Origin: UBA8515 sp036170795
Lineage (GTDB): Bacteria; Patescibacteriota; Minisyncoccia; Phycocordibacterales; UBA9973
Direction of reading: 5' to 3'
NCBI GenBank assembly: GCA_036170795.1
Contig: JAVHPX010000041.1
Coordinates: forward strand, 1 to 38,059
DNA length: 38,059 bases
Made by a program: the position numbers and the translations under genes. Of the stretch, positions 1 to 9,080 are shown in pieces; position 1 is the first letter of the stretch, and each line of letters opens with the position of its first letter. Below the pieces are notes generated by a model, which was not told the origin of the DNA, ran no database searches, and was given only the letters and a program-made list of their open reading frames with translations.

Positions 1-2
1 TG

Positions 3-74
3 TGCCCCTGGTAGGAATCGAACCTACATCGACGGCTTAGAAGTCCGCAGTTCTATCCATTGAACTACAAGGGC
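3..74 (-). tRNA. tRNA-Arg (anticodon TCT)
   Basis: Read on the minus strand, this folds as a cloverleaf. The 7-bp acceptor stem GCCCTTG/CAGGGGC contains one T-G pair. There is a D arm, an anticodon loop CTTCTAA giving anticodon TCT (Arg, AGA codons), a 5-nt variable loop, and a T arm with TTCGATT. The discriminator is A. The 3' CCA is not encoded, because the next bases on the minus strand are CA. The last anticodon-stem pair (31-39) is an A-G mismatch, otherwise the stem is intact. AGA is the main arginine codon expected in such an AT-rich genome. Confidence 0.93.
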
Positions 75-85
75 AACAACTTTCT

Positions 86-113
86 ATAATATACAATACC
101 ACATGTCACTCAA
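86..113 (-). promoter_or_regulatory. Promoter of tRNA-Arg
   Basis: On the minus strand a -35 box TTGAGT (108-113) and a -10 box TATTAT (86-91) are separated by 16 bp. The mature tRNA 5' end lies 11 bp beyond the -10, leaving room for a short precursor leader. Found by eye from sigma70-type consensus and spacing. Confidence 0.5.
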
Positions 114-189
114 ATTTAACATATTTGTCACCCATACAGTCAACTATACACTATTTGCATTCTTATCATCAATATAGTAACATATCTAC

Positions 190-423
190 ATGATGATTAT
201 TGCTACTATACTACCGTATATACAGATTATACTGTCTATTATTTTGGTTGTTACCATTTTACTTCAACAATCAAGTTCAGGCGTAGGTGGAGCTCTTGGA
301 GGAGGAGATGGTGGTGGTTTGTATCATACACGCCGTGGTTTTGAAAAGTTTCTATTTGTTACAACTATTATCATTAGTATTCTTTTTGTCTTATCAGCCT
401 TTGTTGCAATACTCATTAAGTAA
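190..423 (+). CDS. secG: Preprotein translocase subunit SecG
   Basis: SecG is the small auxiliary subunit of the SecYEG channel in the cytoplasmic membrane and assists export of unfolded proteins. The 77-residue protein has the expected layout: a first membrane helix (about residues 5-24), a conserved QQSSSGVGGALGGG-type linker rich in Gly (about 26-43), and a second membrane helix (about 54-75). Length and pattern match the family well. Two adjacent ATG codons open the frame and no Shine-Dalgarno sequence is visible. A TATAGT box lies 11 bp upstream, but I find no well-spaced -35. The next gene begins 76 bp downstream on the same strand. Confidence 0.92.
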   Translation: MMIIATILPYIQIILSIILVVTILLQQSSSGVGGALGGGDGGGLYHTRRGFEKFLFVTTIIISILFVLSAFVAILIK

Positions 424-454
424 AGTAAGAGATTTTTACTATTACTATATTAAA

Positions 455-480
455 TTACTAAAGATATAACTCTTTAGTAA
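455..480 (+). repeat. Inverted repeat between secG and the binding-protein gene
   Basis: Perfect 10-bp arms TTACTAAAGA (455-464) and TCTTTAGTAA (471-480) enclose a 6-nt loop. On the + strand it is followed by A residues rather than a T tract, so it is not a textbook terminator of secG. It could be a weak terminator, an mRNA end-protecting hairpin, or part of the leader of the gene starting at 500. Confidence 0.5.
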
Positions 481-499
481 AAAACATACAAGCCTATTC

Positions 500-2323
500 A
501 TGCATAATTTCATAACATTTATAAAAGAATTTCGTATTCCTAAAAAAAAGGAACTTGAAAATGCTATCACATCGTTTAATAAAAATAAATTATTTATTTT
601 TATTACAATAACTATTGTGGCTTTTATCGCGATGATTATATTATTACAGAAAATTAATAACTCATTCATGGTAACTATCCCGATAAATGGTGGAACAGTG
701 ACCGAAGGAATTATAGGAATACCAACTCTTGTAAATCCAGTACTCGCACTTTCTGACGCAGATAAAGATCTTACAGCTCTTGTTTATTCTGGATTAATGA
801 GAAAAATGCCCGATGGTACATTTATACCAGACATAGCAGAATCTTACACAGTATCACCAGACGGGATGACATATACATTTATTATTAAAAATAATATAAC
901 ATTTCATGATGGAAAACTAATCACAGCAGATGATATTGTCTTTACTATTAATAAAATAAAAGATCCATTAATTAAAAGCCCACGTCAAATAGGATGGGAT
1001 GGAATTTCTGTCAATAAAAAAGATCCAAATACTGTCGTATTCACACTAAAAAAACCATACATATCTTTTATGGATAATACAACTATTGGAATATTACCAA
1101 TGCATATCTGGAACAATATTAATGGAACAGATTTTAGTCTTTCACCTTTAAATATTAAAGCTATAGGATCAGGACCATACAAAATTGATAGCGTTATAAA
1201 AAATAATGATGGAATCCCAGAAATATACAATCTAAAACAATTTGAAAACTTTACTCTTGGATCACCACATATAAAAAATATTAACATTAAATCTTTCTCA
1301 AATGAAAAAGATTTAATAAAAAGTTTACTTAACAATTCTATCGATCAAGCAGGTGGACTTTCATCAAAGAATGCTAATACTATAAAAAATGCAGGTTATA
1401 TTATCCATATAGCCACATTACCAAGAATGTTTGGATTATTCTTTAATAGTATGAATAATCAAATATTTAATGATCCTGTAGTTATAAATGCTTTTAATAA
1501 AACAATAGACAAAGAAGAAATTATAAATCAAGTTCTTAATGGTTATGGTACTGCAATTCAAAGCCCTGTCCCAACAACAATCATAAGTGATGCTCTAAAT
1601 AAAAACTATAATAATACTTCATTAGATGAAGCCAGAAATATACTAGAAAAAGGAGGATGGATAATAGGTCCTGATGGAATACGAATTCACGGTGGAACAA
1701 AAACAATAACCCAAAAGAAAAAAGTTGGTAAAAAAATAATTAATCAAAAAGTAACTATAAACAATGGTCCGACAACAAAACTTTCATTTTCACTTAGTAC
1801 GGGAAATACACCTGAATTGGAACAAACAAGTAATATTATAAAAGAACAGCTAGAAAAAATAGGTGCTCAAGTGAATATAAAGATATATGAAACAGGTCAA
1901 CTCAACCAACTTATTGTAGAACGTTCATATGAAGCATTATTTTTTGGACAAATTATAAACCATGAATCTGACCTGTTATCATTTTGGCACTCTTCTCAAA
2001 GAAAAGATCCTGGACTTAATATAGCTATGTATAGTAATAAAACCATAGATTCAATACTTGAATCTATCCAAAAAACTTTAAATTATAATAATCGTATTGA
2101 TAAGTATAAAAACCTTATACAAGAATTTAACAAAGATACTCCAGCATTACTAATATATTCACCAAAATATTTATATGCTATATCCCCAGAAATTAACAAC
2201 GTTTCTATTAAGACACTTACTATTCCTTCTGATCGATTTCAATCAATATACACATGGTATGCAAATAAAGATCATGTATGGAAAATTTTTACTAACTTAC
2301 CTACTATTAACATAAATAAATAA
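500..2323 (+). CDS. Membrane-anchored peptide ABC transporter substrate-binding protein (SBP family 5)
   Basis: The 607-residue protein has a short cytoplasmic N terminus, one membrane helix (about residues 31-52), and a long extracytoplasmic part with the family 5 (DppA/OppA-type) binding-protein pattern. The opening motif covers about residues 75-150: a VNPVLA segment, SGLMRKMPDG, then TFHDGKLITADDIVFTI. Such proteins bind oligopeptides or similar solutes outside the membrane and pass them to an ABC permease. No lipobox cysteine is present, so anchoring appears to be by the uncleaved helix. No permease or ATPase partner lies in the window, so the ligand and partner are unknown. It ends 5 bp before the RNase J gene and is probably cotranscribed with it. 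Confidence 0.85.
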   Translation: MHNFITFIKEFRIPKKKELENAITSFNKNKLFIFITITIVAFIAMIILLQKINNSFMVTIPINGGTVTEGIIGIPTLVNPVLALSDADKDLTALVYSGLMRKMPDGTFIPDIAESYTVSPDGMTYTFIIKNNITFHDGKLITADDIVFTINKIKDPLIKSPRQIGWDGISVNKKDPNTVVFTLKKPYISFMDNTTIGILPMHIWNNINGTDFSLSPLNIKAIGSGPYKIDSVIKNNDGIPEIYNLKQFENFTLGSPHIKNINIKSFSNEKDLIKSLLNNSIDQAGGLSSKNANTIKNAGYIIHIATLPRMFGLFFNSMNNQIFNDPVVINAFNKTIDKEEIINQVLNGYGTAIQSPVPTTIISDALNKNYNNTSLDEARNILEKGGWIIGPDGIRIHGGTKTITQKKKVGKKIINQKVTINNGPTTKLSFSLSTGNTPELEQTSNIIKEQLEKIGAQVNIKIYETGQLNQLIVERSYEALFFGQIINHESDLLSFWHSSQRKDPGLNIAMYSNKTIDSILESIQKTLNYNNRIDKYKNLIQEFNKDTPALLIYSPKYLYAISPEINNVSIKTLTIPSDRFQSIYTWYANKDHVWKIFTNLPTININK

Positions 2324-2328
2324 TTATT

Positions 2329-4263
2329 ATGGAAACACCTAAAGTACCACAAAACTCACAAAATAGAAAACCTAATAACTATTCTCGTACATTTAAAACA
2401 AATATGATACATAAAACAATAAACACAACACAAAATAAAACATCTCATAGTAATCAACCAATAAGCCGAAGTAGCTATCAATACGGTAATACAAAAGGTG
2501 GTAGACGACCTCGTGCGATAGCTCAAACATCTAACGAAAAACCTATAATTTTAAAGAAAAGAACAAATCTTATTCCTTCCCCATTACCTGGAGTTATACG
2601 TATTATTCCTCTTGGTGGAGTCGAAGAAATAGGGAAAAATATGACTGCGGTTGAAATAGGTAATGACATTATCGTTATTGATGCAGGCATGCAATTTAAA
2701 ACAGAAGATACTCCTGGAATAGATTACATAATTCCAAATACAACGTACCTTGAAGAACGAAAAGACAAAATACGTGGTATGTTTATAACACATGGACACT
2801 TAGACCATATTGGCGGAATACCACTTGTAATGAGTCGCATCGGAAATCCCCCACTTTACTCTAGAAATCTTTCTATTCTTTTAATTAAAAAACGCCAAGA
2901 AGAATTCCCTCATTTACCACCATTAAATATAAACGTCGTTGAAAAAGATTCTATAATATATGCAGGAAGTATACGCATTAGATTTTTTGGAGTTACTCAT
3001 ACAGTACCAGACTCTATGGGTATAGTTATAGAAACACCTTATGGATCAATAGTTACTGCTGGAGACTACAAACTTGATCAAATTGATGGAAAAGTTTCAG
3101 AGGAAGAGGAAAAAGAATATGCATTTTTCGATAAAGAGAAAGTATTATTACTTCTAACTGATTCAACAAATATAGAAAATGAAGGTTTTGCTATACCTGA
3201 AATAAAAGTTCATGAAGGTCTTGAAAAACTTATCAAACAAAGTTCTGGTCGTATTATTATTGCTGCTTTTGCTTCTCATATTACTCGATTAGTAAAAATT
3301 GTATCAATTGCTGAAGAACTTGGCAAAAAGATAATATTAGATGGTAGATCACTAAAAACAAATATGGAAGTTTGTGAACAAGCAGGATTATTTAAACCCA
3401 AAAAGGGTACAATTATTCCTGTCGAAGATGCAGATAATTACCCTCCTAATAAAGTTATTGTACTTATGACTGGAGCTCAAGGTGAAGAATTTGCTTCTCT
3501 TAACCGTGCTGCCAATAAAACTCACAAAAAATTTACAATTCGTAAAGGAGATACAATTATATTATCAGCTTCTATTGTTCCTGGTAATGAAATATCTGTG
3601 CAACATCTTAAAGACAATCTTGCTCGTCATGGAGTAAAAATAATAAGTTATCGTACAAGCGAAGAGACAATTCACGCAACAGGTCATGGGAACCAAGAAG
3701 ATATTAAATGGTTACATAGAAAAACTCATCCCAAATTCTTTATTCCAATTCACGGATGGCATTCAATGCTTGTAAAACACAAAGAAATAGCAATGTCACT
3801 TGGTATGTCAGAAGAAAATATCATAGTTCCAGACAATGGCTCAATTATTGAAATTACTGATGAAGGTACTAAAATAGGAGTTCGTAAAGAGAAAGCTCCT
3901 TCAAATCCAATGATGGTTGATGGATTCTCTGTTGGGGATGAACAAGAAATTGTAATACGAGACCGCCAAATGTTAGCACAAGATGGTATGTTTGTCTTGA
4001 TTGCTACTATTGATTCTATTACAGGTAAACTTCGTAAATCTCCAGACATAATATCACGTGGATTTATTTACTTAAAAGAAAACCAAGAATTATTACACCA
4101 AGTTCGCCTTATTATTAAAAAAACGATTGAAGATGGTTCAAAAGGAATGCATCCTATTAATTTTGATATTATTAAAACTAATCTTGGAGATAATATATCA
4201 AAATTTCTTTTCCAAAAAACAGCAAAGAGACCTCTTGTTATACCTGTATTATTAAGTGTCTAA
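2329..4263 (+). CDS. rnj: Ribonuclease J
   Basis: RNase J is a metallo-beta-lactamase/beta-CASP nuclease that matures and degrades RNA, with 5'-3' exonuclease and endonuclease activity in known members. The 644-residue protein shows the zinc-binding HGHLDH motif (residues 155-160), an upstream GGVEEIGKN segment (about 96-104), the beta-CASP region with ATGHGNQEDI, and a late PIHGWHSML segment. Roughly the first 80 residues are a polar, Asn/Arg/Lys-rich, probably disordered extension not needed for the fold, which may bind RNA. It lies 5 bp after the binding-protein gene and abuts the following MFS gene, suggesting one transcript. Confidence 0.93.
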   Translation: METPKVPQNSQNRKPNNYSRTFKTNMIHKTINTTQNKTSHSNQPISRSSYQYGNTKGGRRPRAIAQTSNEKPIILKKRTNLIPSPLPGVIRIIPLGGVEEIGKNMTAVEIGNDIIVIDAGMQFKTEDTPGIDYIIPNTTYLEERKDKIRGMFITHGHLDHIGGIPLVMSRIGNPPLYSRNLSILLIKKRQEEFPHLPPLNINVVEKDSIIYAGSIRIRFFGVTHTVPDSMGIVIETPYGSIVTAGDYKLDQIDGKVSEEEEKEYAFFDKEKVLLLLTDSTNIENEGFAIPEIKVHEGLEKLIKQSSGRIIIAAFASHITRLVKIVSIAEELGKKIILDGRSLKTNMEVCEQAGLFKPKKGTIIPVEDADNYPPNKVIVLMTGAQGEEFASLNRAANKTHKKFTIRKGDTIILSASIVPGNEISVQHLKDNLARHGVKIISYRTSEETIHATGHGNQEDIKWLHRKTHPKFFIPIHGWHSMLVKHKEIAMSLGMSEENIIVPDNGSIIEITDEGTKIGVRKEKAPSNPMMVDGFSVGDEQEIVIRDRQMLAQDGMFVLIATIDSITGKLRKSPDIISRGFIYLKENQELLHQVRLIIKKTIEDGSKGMHPINFDIIKTNLGDNISKFLFQKTAKRPLVIPVLLSV

Positions 4264-4264
4264 A

Positions 4265-5431
4265 ATGAAACTAAATAAAATCAACCGAATGTATTTTTTA
4301 TCGTTCTTGTTCACATTACATATATCATTATCAGCATATGTTAATTCAACATTTTTAACTAAAATAATTTCAGAAAAATATGTAGGATTATTGTACACAA
4401 TAGCATCTATTGTCACTCTTCTGCTCCTATCTAAAAGTGCTGGCATCCTTAAATATTTTGGCAATAAAAAATTAATTTTATGGCTATTGTTTATCAATAT
4501 GGGATCATTGACATTTTTGATTACATCAGTAAATCCACAGCTAATAGCTATATCATTTATCTTAATGATAACTACAAATACATTAATTTTATTATGTCTT
4601 GATATATTTATAGAACATTTTGGTAATCCAGAGACTATTGGTAAAACTCGAGGAATTTATCTAACTGTTACAAACTTAGCATGGATGGTATCACCTCTTA
4701 TAACAGCATTACTAATAACCCAAAAAAGTGGCTATGTAACAATATATGTAGTAGCTTTTATAACTATAATTTTGATGACACTAGGATTATTTTTTTCAGT
4801 CAAAGATTTTAAGGATAAAAAATATACTAGAACACCCTTTCTTGAAACATATCGTTATTTAAGAACAAATCGACACATGCTTTCAATTACTATTATTAAT
4901 TTTATATTACAATTCTTTTTTGCTTTAATGGTAATTTATATGCCTATATATCTTAATCAACATATTGGATTTAATTGGTCAGAAATAGGTGTTATTTTTA
5001 CAATTATGCTTGCTCCATTTGTAATTTTTGGTTTACCAATTGGAATTTTAATTGATAAATATCAGATAAAAAAACGTACACTTCTTATTATTGGTTTTAT
5101 TATTATATTTATTTCAACATTTTTAATATCATTTATAACTATTAAAAATATTGCTTTGTGGTCACTTGTACTATTTATGACACGTGTAGGGGCAAGTATT
5201 ATAGAATCAACAACAGAAATTTACTTCTTTACTCACATTAAAGAAGAAGATGCTCAGCTACTTGGGGTTTTCAGAGATATGACACCTGTGGCATATATTA
5301 TTGCTCCCTTGTTTGCAACTTTAGTTTTCTTCTTTATTCCTTTCAAATATTTATTTACTGTTCTTGGGTTTATTTTATTATCTAGTTTTTATTATATTCC
5401 TCATTTAAAACATAATCATAAACCTCAATGA
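4265..5431 (+). CDS. Major facilitator superfamily transporter
   Basis: This predicted 388-residue polytopic membrane protein has about 12 hydrophobic segments, the size and layout of MFS secondary transporters. A GILIDKYQIKKR-type loop around residues 260-275 resembles the MFS cytoplasmic loop between helices. The substrate cannot be read from the sequence. I chose the ATG at 4265, one base after the RNase J stop. An in-frame GTG at 4256 would overlap RNase J by 8 bp and add three residues. The TGA stop overlaps the next gene's start (ATGA at 5428-5431), indicating translational coupling with rluF. Confidence 0.8.
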   Translation: MKLNKINRMYFLSFLFTLHISLSAYVNSTFLTKIISEKYVGLLYTIASIVTLLLLSKSAGILKYFGNKKLILWLLFINMGSLTFLITSVNPQLIAISFILMITTNTLILLCLDIFIEHFGNPETIGKTRGIYLTVTNLAWMVSPLITALLITQKSGYVTIYVVAFITIILMTLGLFFSVKDFKDKKYTRTPFLETYRYLRTNRHMLSITIINFILQFFFALMVIYMPIYLNQHIGFNWSEIGVIFTIMLAPFVIFGLPIGILIDKYQIKKRTLLIIGFIIIFISTFLISFITIKNIALWSLVLFMTRVGASIIESTTEIYFFTHIKEEDAQLLGVFRDMTPVAYIIAPLFATLVFFFIPFKYLFTVLGFILLSSFYYIPHLKHNHKPQ

Positions 5432-6135
5432 AAAATATATCTTATCCAATAAGAATTAATCGATATCTTGCTCTAAATAATTATTCTACTCGTACAGGAG
5501 CAGATGAACTTATTAAAAAAGGTTTTGTAACAATAAATGGTCGTAAAGCTGTACTTGGAGAGCAAGTCCATAAAGATGATAAGGTAGAAATGAGTAATAA
5601 AAAACCCAAAGATATATATGTATACTATGCATATAATAAAGCTACAGGAATATCTACAAACCCAGATGAAAGTAACAAAGATATTTTAAAAGTGACAAAA
5701 TTTCCTGTAAGAGTCTTCCCTATCGGCCGACTTGATAAAGATTCACATGGATTAATAATTATGACCAATGATGGTCGTGTAACAGATAGGTTACTTTCTC
5801 CAAAATATATTCATGAAAAAGAATATGTCGTAAAAACTGATCCAGCGTTTTCTGATAAATTTATTGAACTTATGGCAAGTGGTGTAAGGTTTGATGGATT
5901 CATAAGTAAGAAATGTATAGTAATTAGAAAAAATAAAAATACTTTTAATATAATTCTTACTGAGGGTAAAAAACATCAAATACGTCGTATGTGTGAAGTC
6001 CTACACCATACTGTTATCGATCTTAAGCGTATACGTATAATGAATATAAATTTAAATAAAATACCTTTAGGTTTCTTTGAAGAAATAAAAGGTGAACAGC
6101 TCGATGAACTACTCAGATCCCTCGCACTCAGATAG
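5428..6135 (+). CDS. rluF: 23S rRNA pseudouridine synthase, RluF type
   Basis: The protein has an N-terminal S4 RNA-binding domain (about residues 5-60) followed by an RsuA/RluB/RluF-type pseudouridine synthase domain. The catalytic motif GRLDKDSHGL carries the conserved Asp at about residue 100. Further along, HEKEYVV, KKHQIRRMCE and RIRIMN-IPLG segments match RluF closely. E. coli RluF isomerises U2604 in the 23S rRNA peptidyl-transferase region. At 235 residues it lacks the basic C-terminal tail of the E. coli enzyme. It overlaps the MFS gene by 4 bp and ends immediately before a strong terminator. Confidence 0.9.
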   Translation: MKNISYPIRINRYLALNNYSTRTGADELIKKGFVTINGRKAVLGEQVHKDDKVEMSNKKPKDIYVYYAYNKATGISTNPDESNKDILKVTKFPVRVFPIGRLDKDSHGLIIMTNDGRVTDRLLSPKYIHEKEYVVKTDPAFSDKFIELMASGVRFDGFISKKCIVIRKNKNTFNIILTEGKKHQIRRMCEVLHHTVIDLKRIRIMNINLNKIPLGFFEEIKGEQLDELLRSLALR

Positions 6136-6173
6136 TAATTAAAAATCCTCTCAATAGAGAGGATTTTTAATTA
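6136..6173. terminator. Bidirectional intrinsic terminator
   Basis: A perfect 17-bp stem (6136-6152 with 6157-6173) encloses the 4-nt loop AATA. The GC-rich core TCCTCTC/GAGAGGA is flanked by A and T runs on both sides. It lies exactly between the convergent rluF (+) and surface-protein gene (-), and should stop transcription from both directions. Confidence 0.9.
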
Positions 6174-6176
6174 CTA

Positions 6177-8962
6177 TTAATTTGAGCTAATTTTCTGTCG
6201 GCTAGCAGGACCAAATATTCCATCTGCTTTCAAACCATTAGATATTTGCCATTCTTTAACTTTAGCCAACATTCTGTTACCATATATTCCATCTACTTTA
6301 ATATGAAGTAATCGTTGAAGAGCTTTAACATCTTCACCACGAAGACCGAGCTTAAGTCCTCTAGTAAAACCAAAAACATTATTAGAAATAGACTCATTAC
6401 TAGCAATAGACTGATCAGATTTTGTTAAATTATTATTTGTATCTGTATTCAATAAATCTTTAATGGACTGTTGACCACATGTCGATTGAGGTTCATTTGA
6501 AGGTGTACCACCATTTGAAATCATACTATGCCAATATCGTGGAGGCCAAGGTACATTAATGCACGACTTAACCCAATTTGAACCATCTATACTATTCCAT
6601 AAATACGGATCATCATTACCTGTATACCAAATACGATTATTAGCAACTATAATATCATCACCTATAAGCATATTTTTATTATTTACTACTGATGACCAGT
6701 TTACCCCATCTGTCGAATGCCATGTCAAAGTATTTACACTTGCATTAAGAGAAGTTTGACCACCTATGAGATAAACCGTATTGTTATAAACAATAGGTAT
6801 TGCTCCTACTAAATTCCCTCCCCATGGTGCTTGATTTGTAACTTGTGTCCAGATAGATCCATCATATGATGACCAAATATCGGTAAAATTTGTGTGGTCT
6901 AATTTACTACCACCTAGAACATACATTTTATTACCAAATGTAAAGAATGATGGATAAACCCTAAGACCAAGATCAGGCACAGATACACTAGTCCAATTTA
7001 CACCATCAGAAGATGATAACATTTTATCAGAACTTCCTATCGATGAACCTGCATTCAAGATATACATTTTACCATTAAATACTGTAACCCTTGCTGTTAC
7101 TTCATCTAAATTTTGAATTGATGACTTTTTTGTCCAAGTTATACCATCTACTGATGACCATACTTCATTAGAGTCTGTTTGATTTGTTGAAAAAGGAATA
7201 CGACCTCCAATTAACCAATACTGATTCTTAAAATATACACTAAGAGCATTACTTCGTCCTGACCATTTATTATCAATAACTGTATCATTATTTTGAGAAA
7301 CTAAATCCCATTTATACATATTCGATGATGAATAAATATCATTATAAAATTTATATTTATCATTGATTTTTCCTCCCATAAATAAAATCTTTTCAGTACC
7401 AGTTTGAATTGGTGGGATAATTCCCTGTACACATTTATCAGATATTTGTGGATATTCAAATGGATTAACATTACCAGCAGAATACCAAGTTATTTTTTCT
7501 GATATATATGGTATTACACTTGTTGTATTTGGGTACCATTTCTTACAATATGTCAGTTTGTCTATAGTGGCTCCTGATCTACCGTCGGGATCAGTCATCC
7601 AATTACCTTGTGCATCGACATGTTGATTGACCTTGCCGTACCAGTAGGCGATACGAGGAGTGGGGTCGAGAGATGTAGTTGTTGGAGCATAAACAGTAAA
7701 TATATTACTCACAACAATTCCATTACCATAGTCTACAATACCACCATTTGGTGCCCATCCAAAAGCCTTTAGACGAAAATAAATTTGTGATCCTACAACT
7801 GCATCATCTTTTATATCTCCTATTACTTCAAGTTTTTTTGTTTCATTTGCAGAGAATATTAAATGTGTTGGAAAATAAAAATATAAATGACTAGAAGGAT
7901 TTGAAATAACATCACTCACTATATTACTTGTACCTACAATATGTAGATTCTGTACTGCACTTATCTGAGTTACTGGCATTAAATCAGATTGTATACCTTC
8001 TAGTTGAAGTCCATCCTTACAAGAAGTTATATTATATTCAGCAAATTTTACTCCTTTTGTTCCACTAAGTACATTCTGCGCTGGTGGAGTATTTGAATCA
8101 AGACTAACTACAAAATCCGTATTACTTGTACAACCAATTGGTGTGTTAATTGTTGTCGGTGCTTGAATTGTAAATAAATTATCAGATAGATCTGTAGTTA
8201 GTGGGTATAAAATACCTCCCGGGATTCCTCCTGGTAACCCTCCTGGAGCCGTATCATGAACTTGAAGTTCGATTTTAAAATTTGTACCATACCCATATAA
8301 ATCAGTTGCAACTGCAGTGCCAAGTTGGGGCAATGTAAATATTTCTTGTCCATCATTTGCAGTGAGGTACGCAACTTCTGAGTTTATTTCATTTTGAGGT
8401 TGAATGGAGCTCCTTGTATTTAATTTCTGATTAACTAATAATGCACCAATTACACTAGTAGCTGCAACATTCGAACTAGTCCACTTCACCGTAATCTGTT
8501 GCCCTGGTTGATAGACTTCCCCTCCGTTTGGTGAAAGAACTGTGATTGAAGGAGTGACTATTCCTTGTACACATTTATCAGATATTTGTGGATATTCAAA
8601 TGGATTAACATTACCAGCAGNNNNNNNNNNNNNNNNNNNNNNNNNNNNNNNNNNNNNNNNNNNNNNNNNNNNNNNNNNNNNNNNNNNNNNNNNNNNNNNN
8701 NNNNNNNNNNNNNNNNNNNNCCGTACCAGTAGGCGATGCGAGGAGTGGGGTCGAGACCAAGAGGTTTAACAGCAGTTGTTAATTCTGAAATTGGCATTAT
8801 TGAATTAATTGCTATAGATCCAAGCTTATTTCTTAAAAGTTGAATCTCTGCTTTAAGACTATTAATTTGTTTAAATGCATCTTTTAAAGTATATGCATTC
8901 GTTGTAACTGGTATTACAAATAAGCCATAAATAAGAATACCAAGAAGAAATTTTTTTATCAT
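6177..8962 (-). CDS. Secreted modular surface protein with Kelch-like repeats and peptidoglycan-binding domain (interrupted by assembly gap)
   Basis: I join the two pieces on either side of the gap at 8621-8720 into one gene starting at 8962. If the gap is really 155 bp the frame is restored and the protein is 946 residues. Order: signal peptide (1-23), Leu-rich helix (24-52), an aromatic/Cys domain beginning LDPTPRIAYWYG at 70, a SPNGGEVYQPG-type beta domain (about 158-190), a domain with ANETKKLEV also found in the next gene, a second copy of the aromatic domain (about 450-533), about five Kelch-like SSxDGxxW/GGK blades (about 540-840), and a C-terminal PG_binding_1 domain (about 887-946; LRGEDVKALQRLL, DGIYG, DGIFGPAS). 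It probably sits in the cell envelope. Function unknown. Confidence 0.8.
8621..8720. other. Assembly gap (100 N) inside the surface-protein gene
   Basis: Exactly 100 N. The left flank (to 8620) matches the sequence ending at 7480, and the right flank (from 8721) matches the sequence starting at 7636. The gap therefore lies in the first copy of an internal duplication. By comparison with the intact copy the missing piece should be 155 bp (7481-7635). Confidence 0.95.
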
Positions 8963-8997
8963 AAATTATAATTTATTATTTATTTAATATACTTATA

Positions 8998-9025
8998 ATA
9001 ATATCACCTTTCAGATTTTAATCAA
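8998..9025 (-). promoter_or_regulatory. Promoter of the Kelch surface-protein gene
   Basis: On the minus strand, TTGATT (-35, 9020-9025) and TATTAT (-10, 8998-9003) are 16 bp apart. They sit just after the terminator of the upstream gene and about 35 bp before the ATG at 8962. Recognised by consensus only. Confidence 0.5.
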
Positions 9026-9026
9026 C

Positions 9027-9059
9027 AAAAAACCACCAGATTTGGGTAGGTGATTTTTT
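9027..9059 (-). terminator. Intrinsic terminator of the 624-residue surface-protein gene
   Basis: The hairpin pairs 9027-9037 with 9049-9059 across an 11-nt loop. It pairs fully only as minus-strand RNA, where one position becomes a G-U pair, and the 3' arm ends in a run of U. It lies about 20 bp after the stop codon at 9081. Confidence 0.75.
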
Positions 9060-9080
9060 AGTTCTAAGTTTCTATTTATT

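Noticed and set aside
8558..8962. Separate 134-residue secreted protein ending beyond the gap
   Set aside because: The tail after the gap is out of register. The true continuation is the long downstream frame once the gap is 155 bp.
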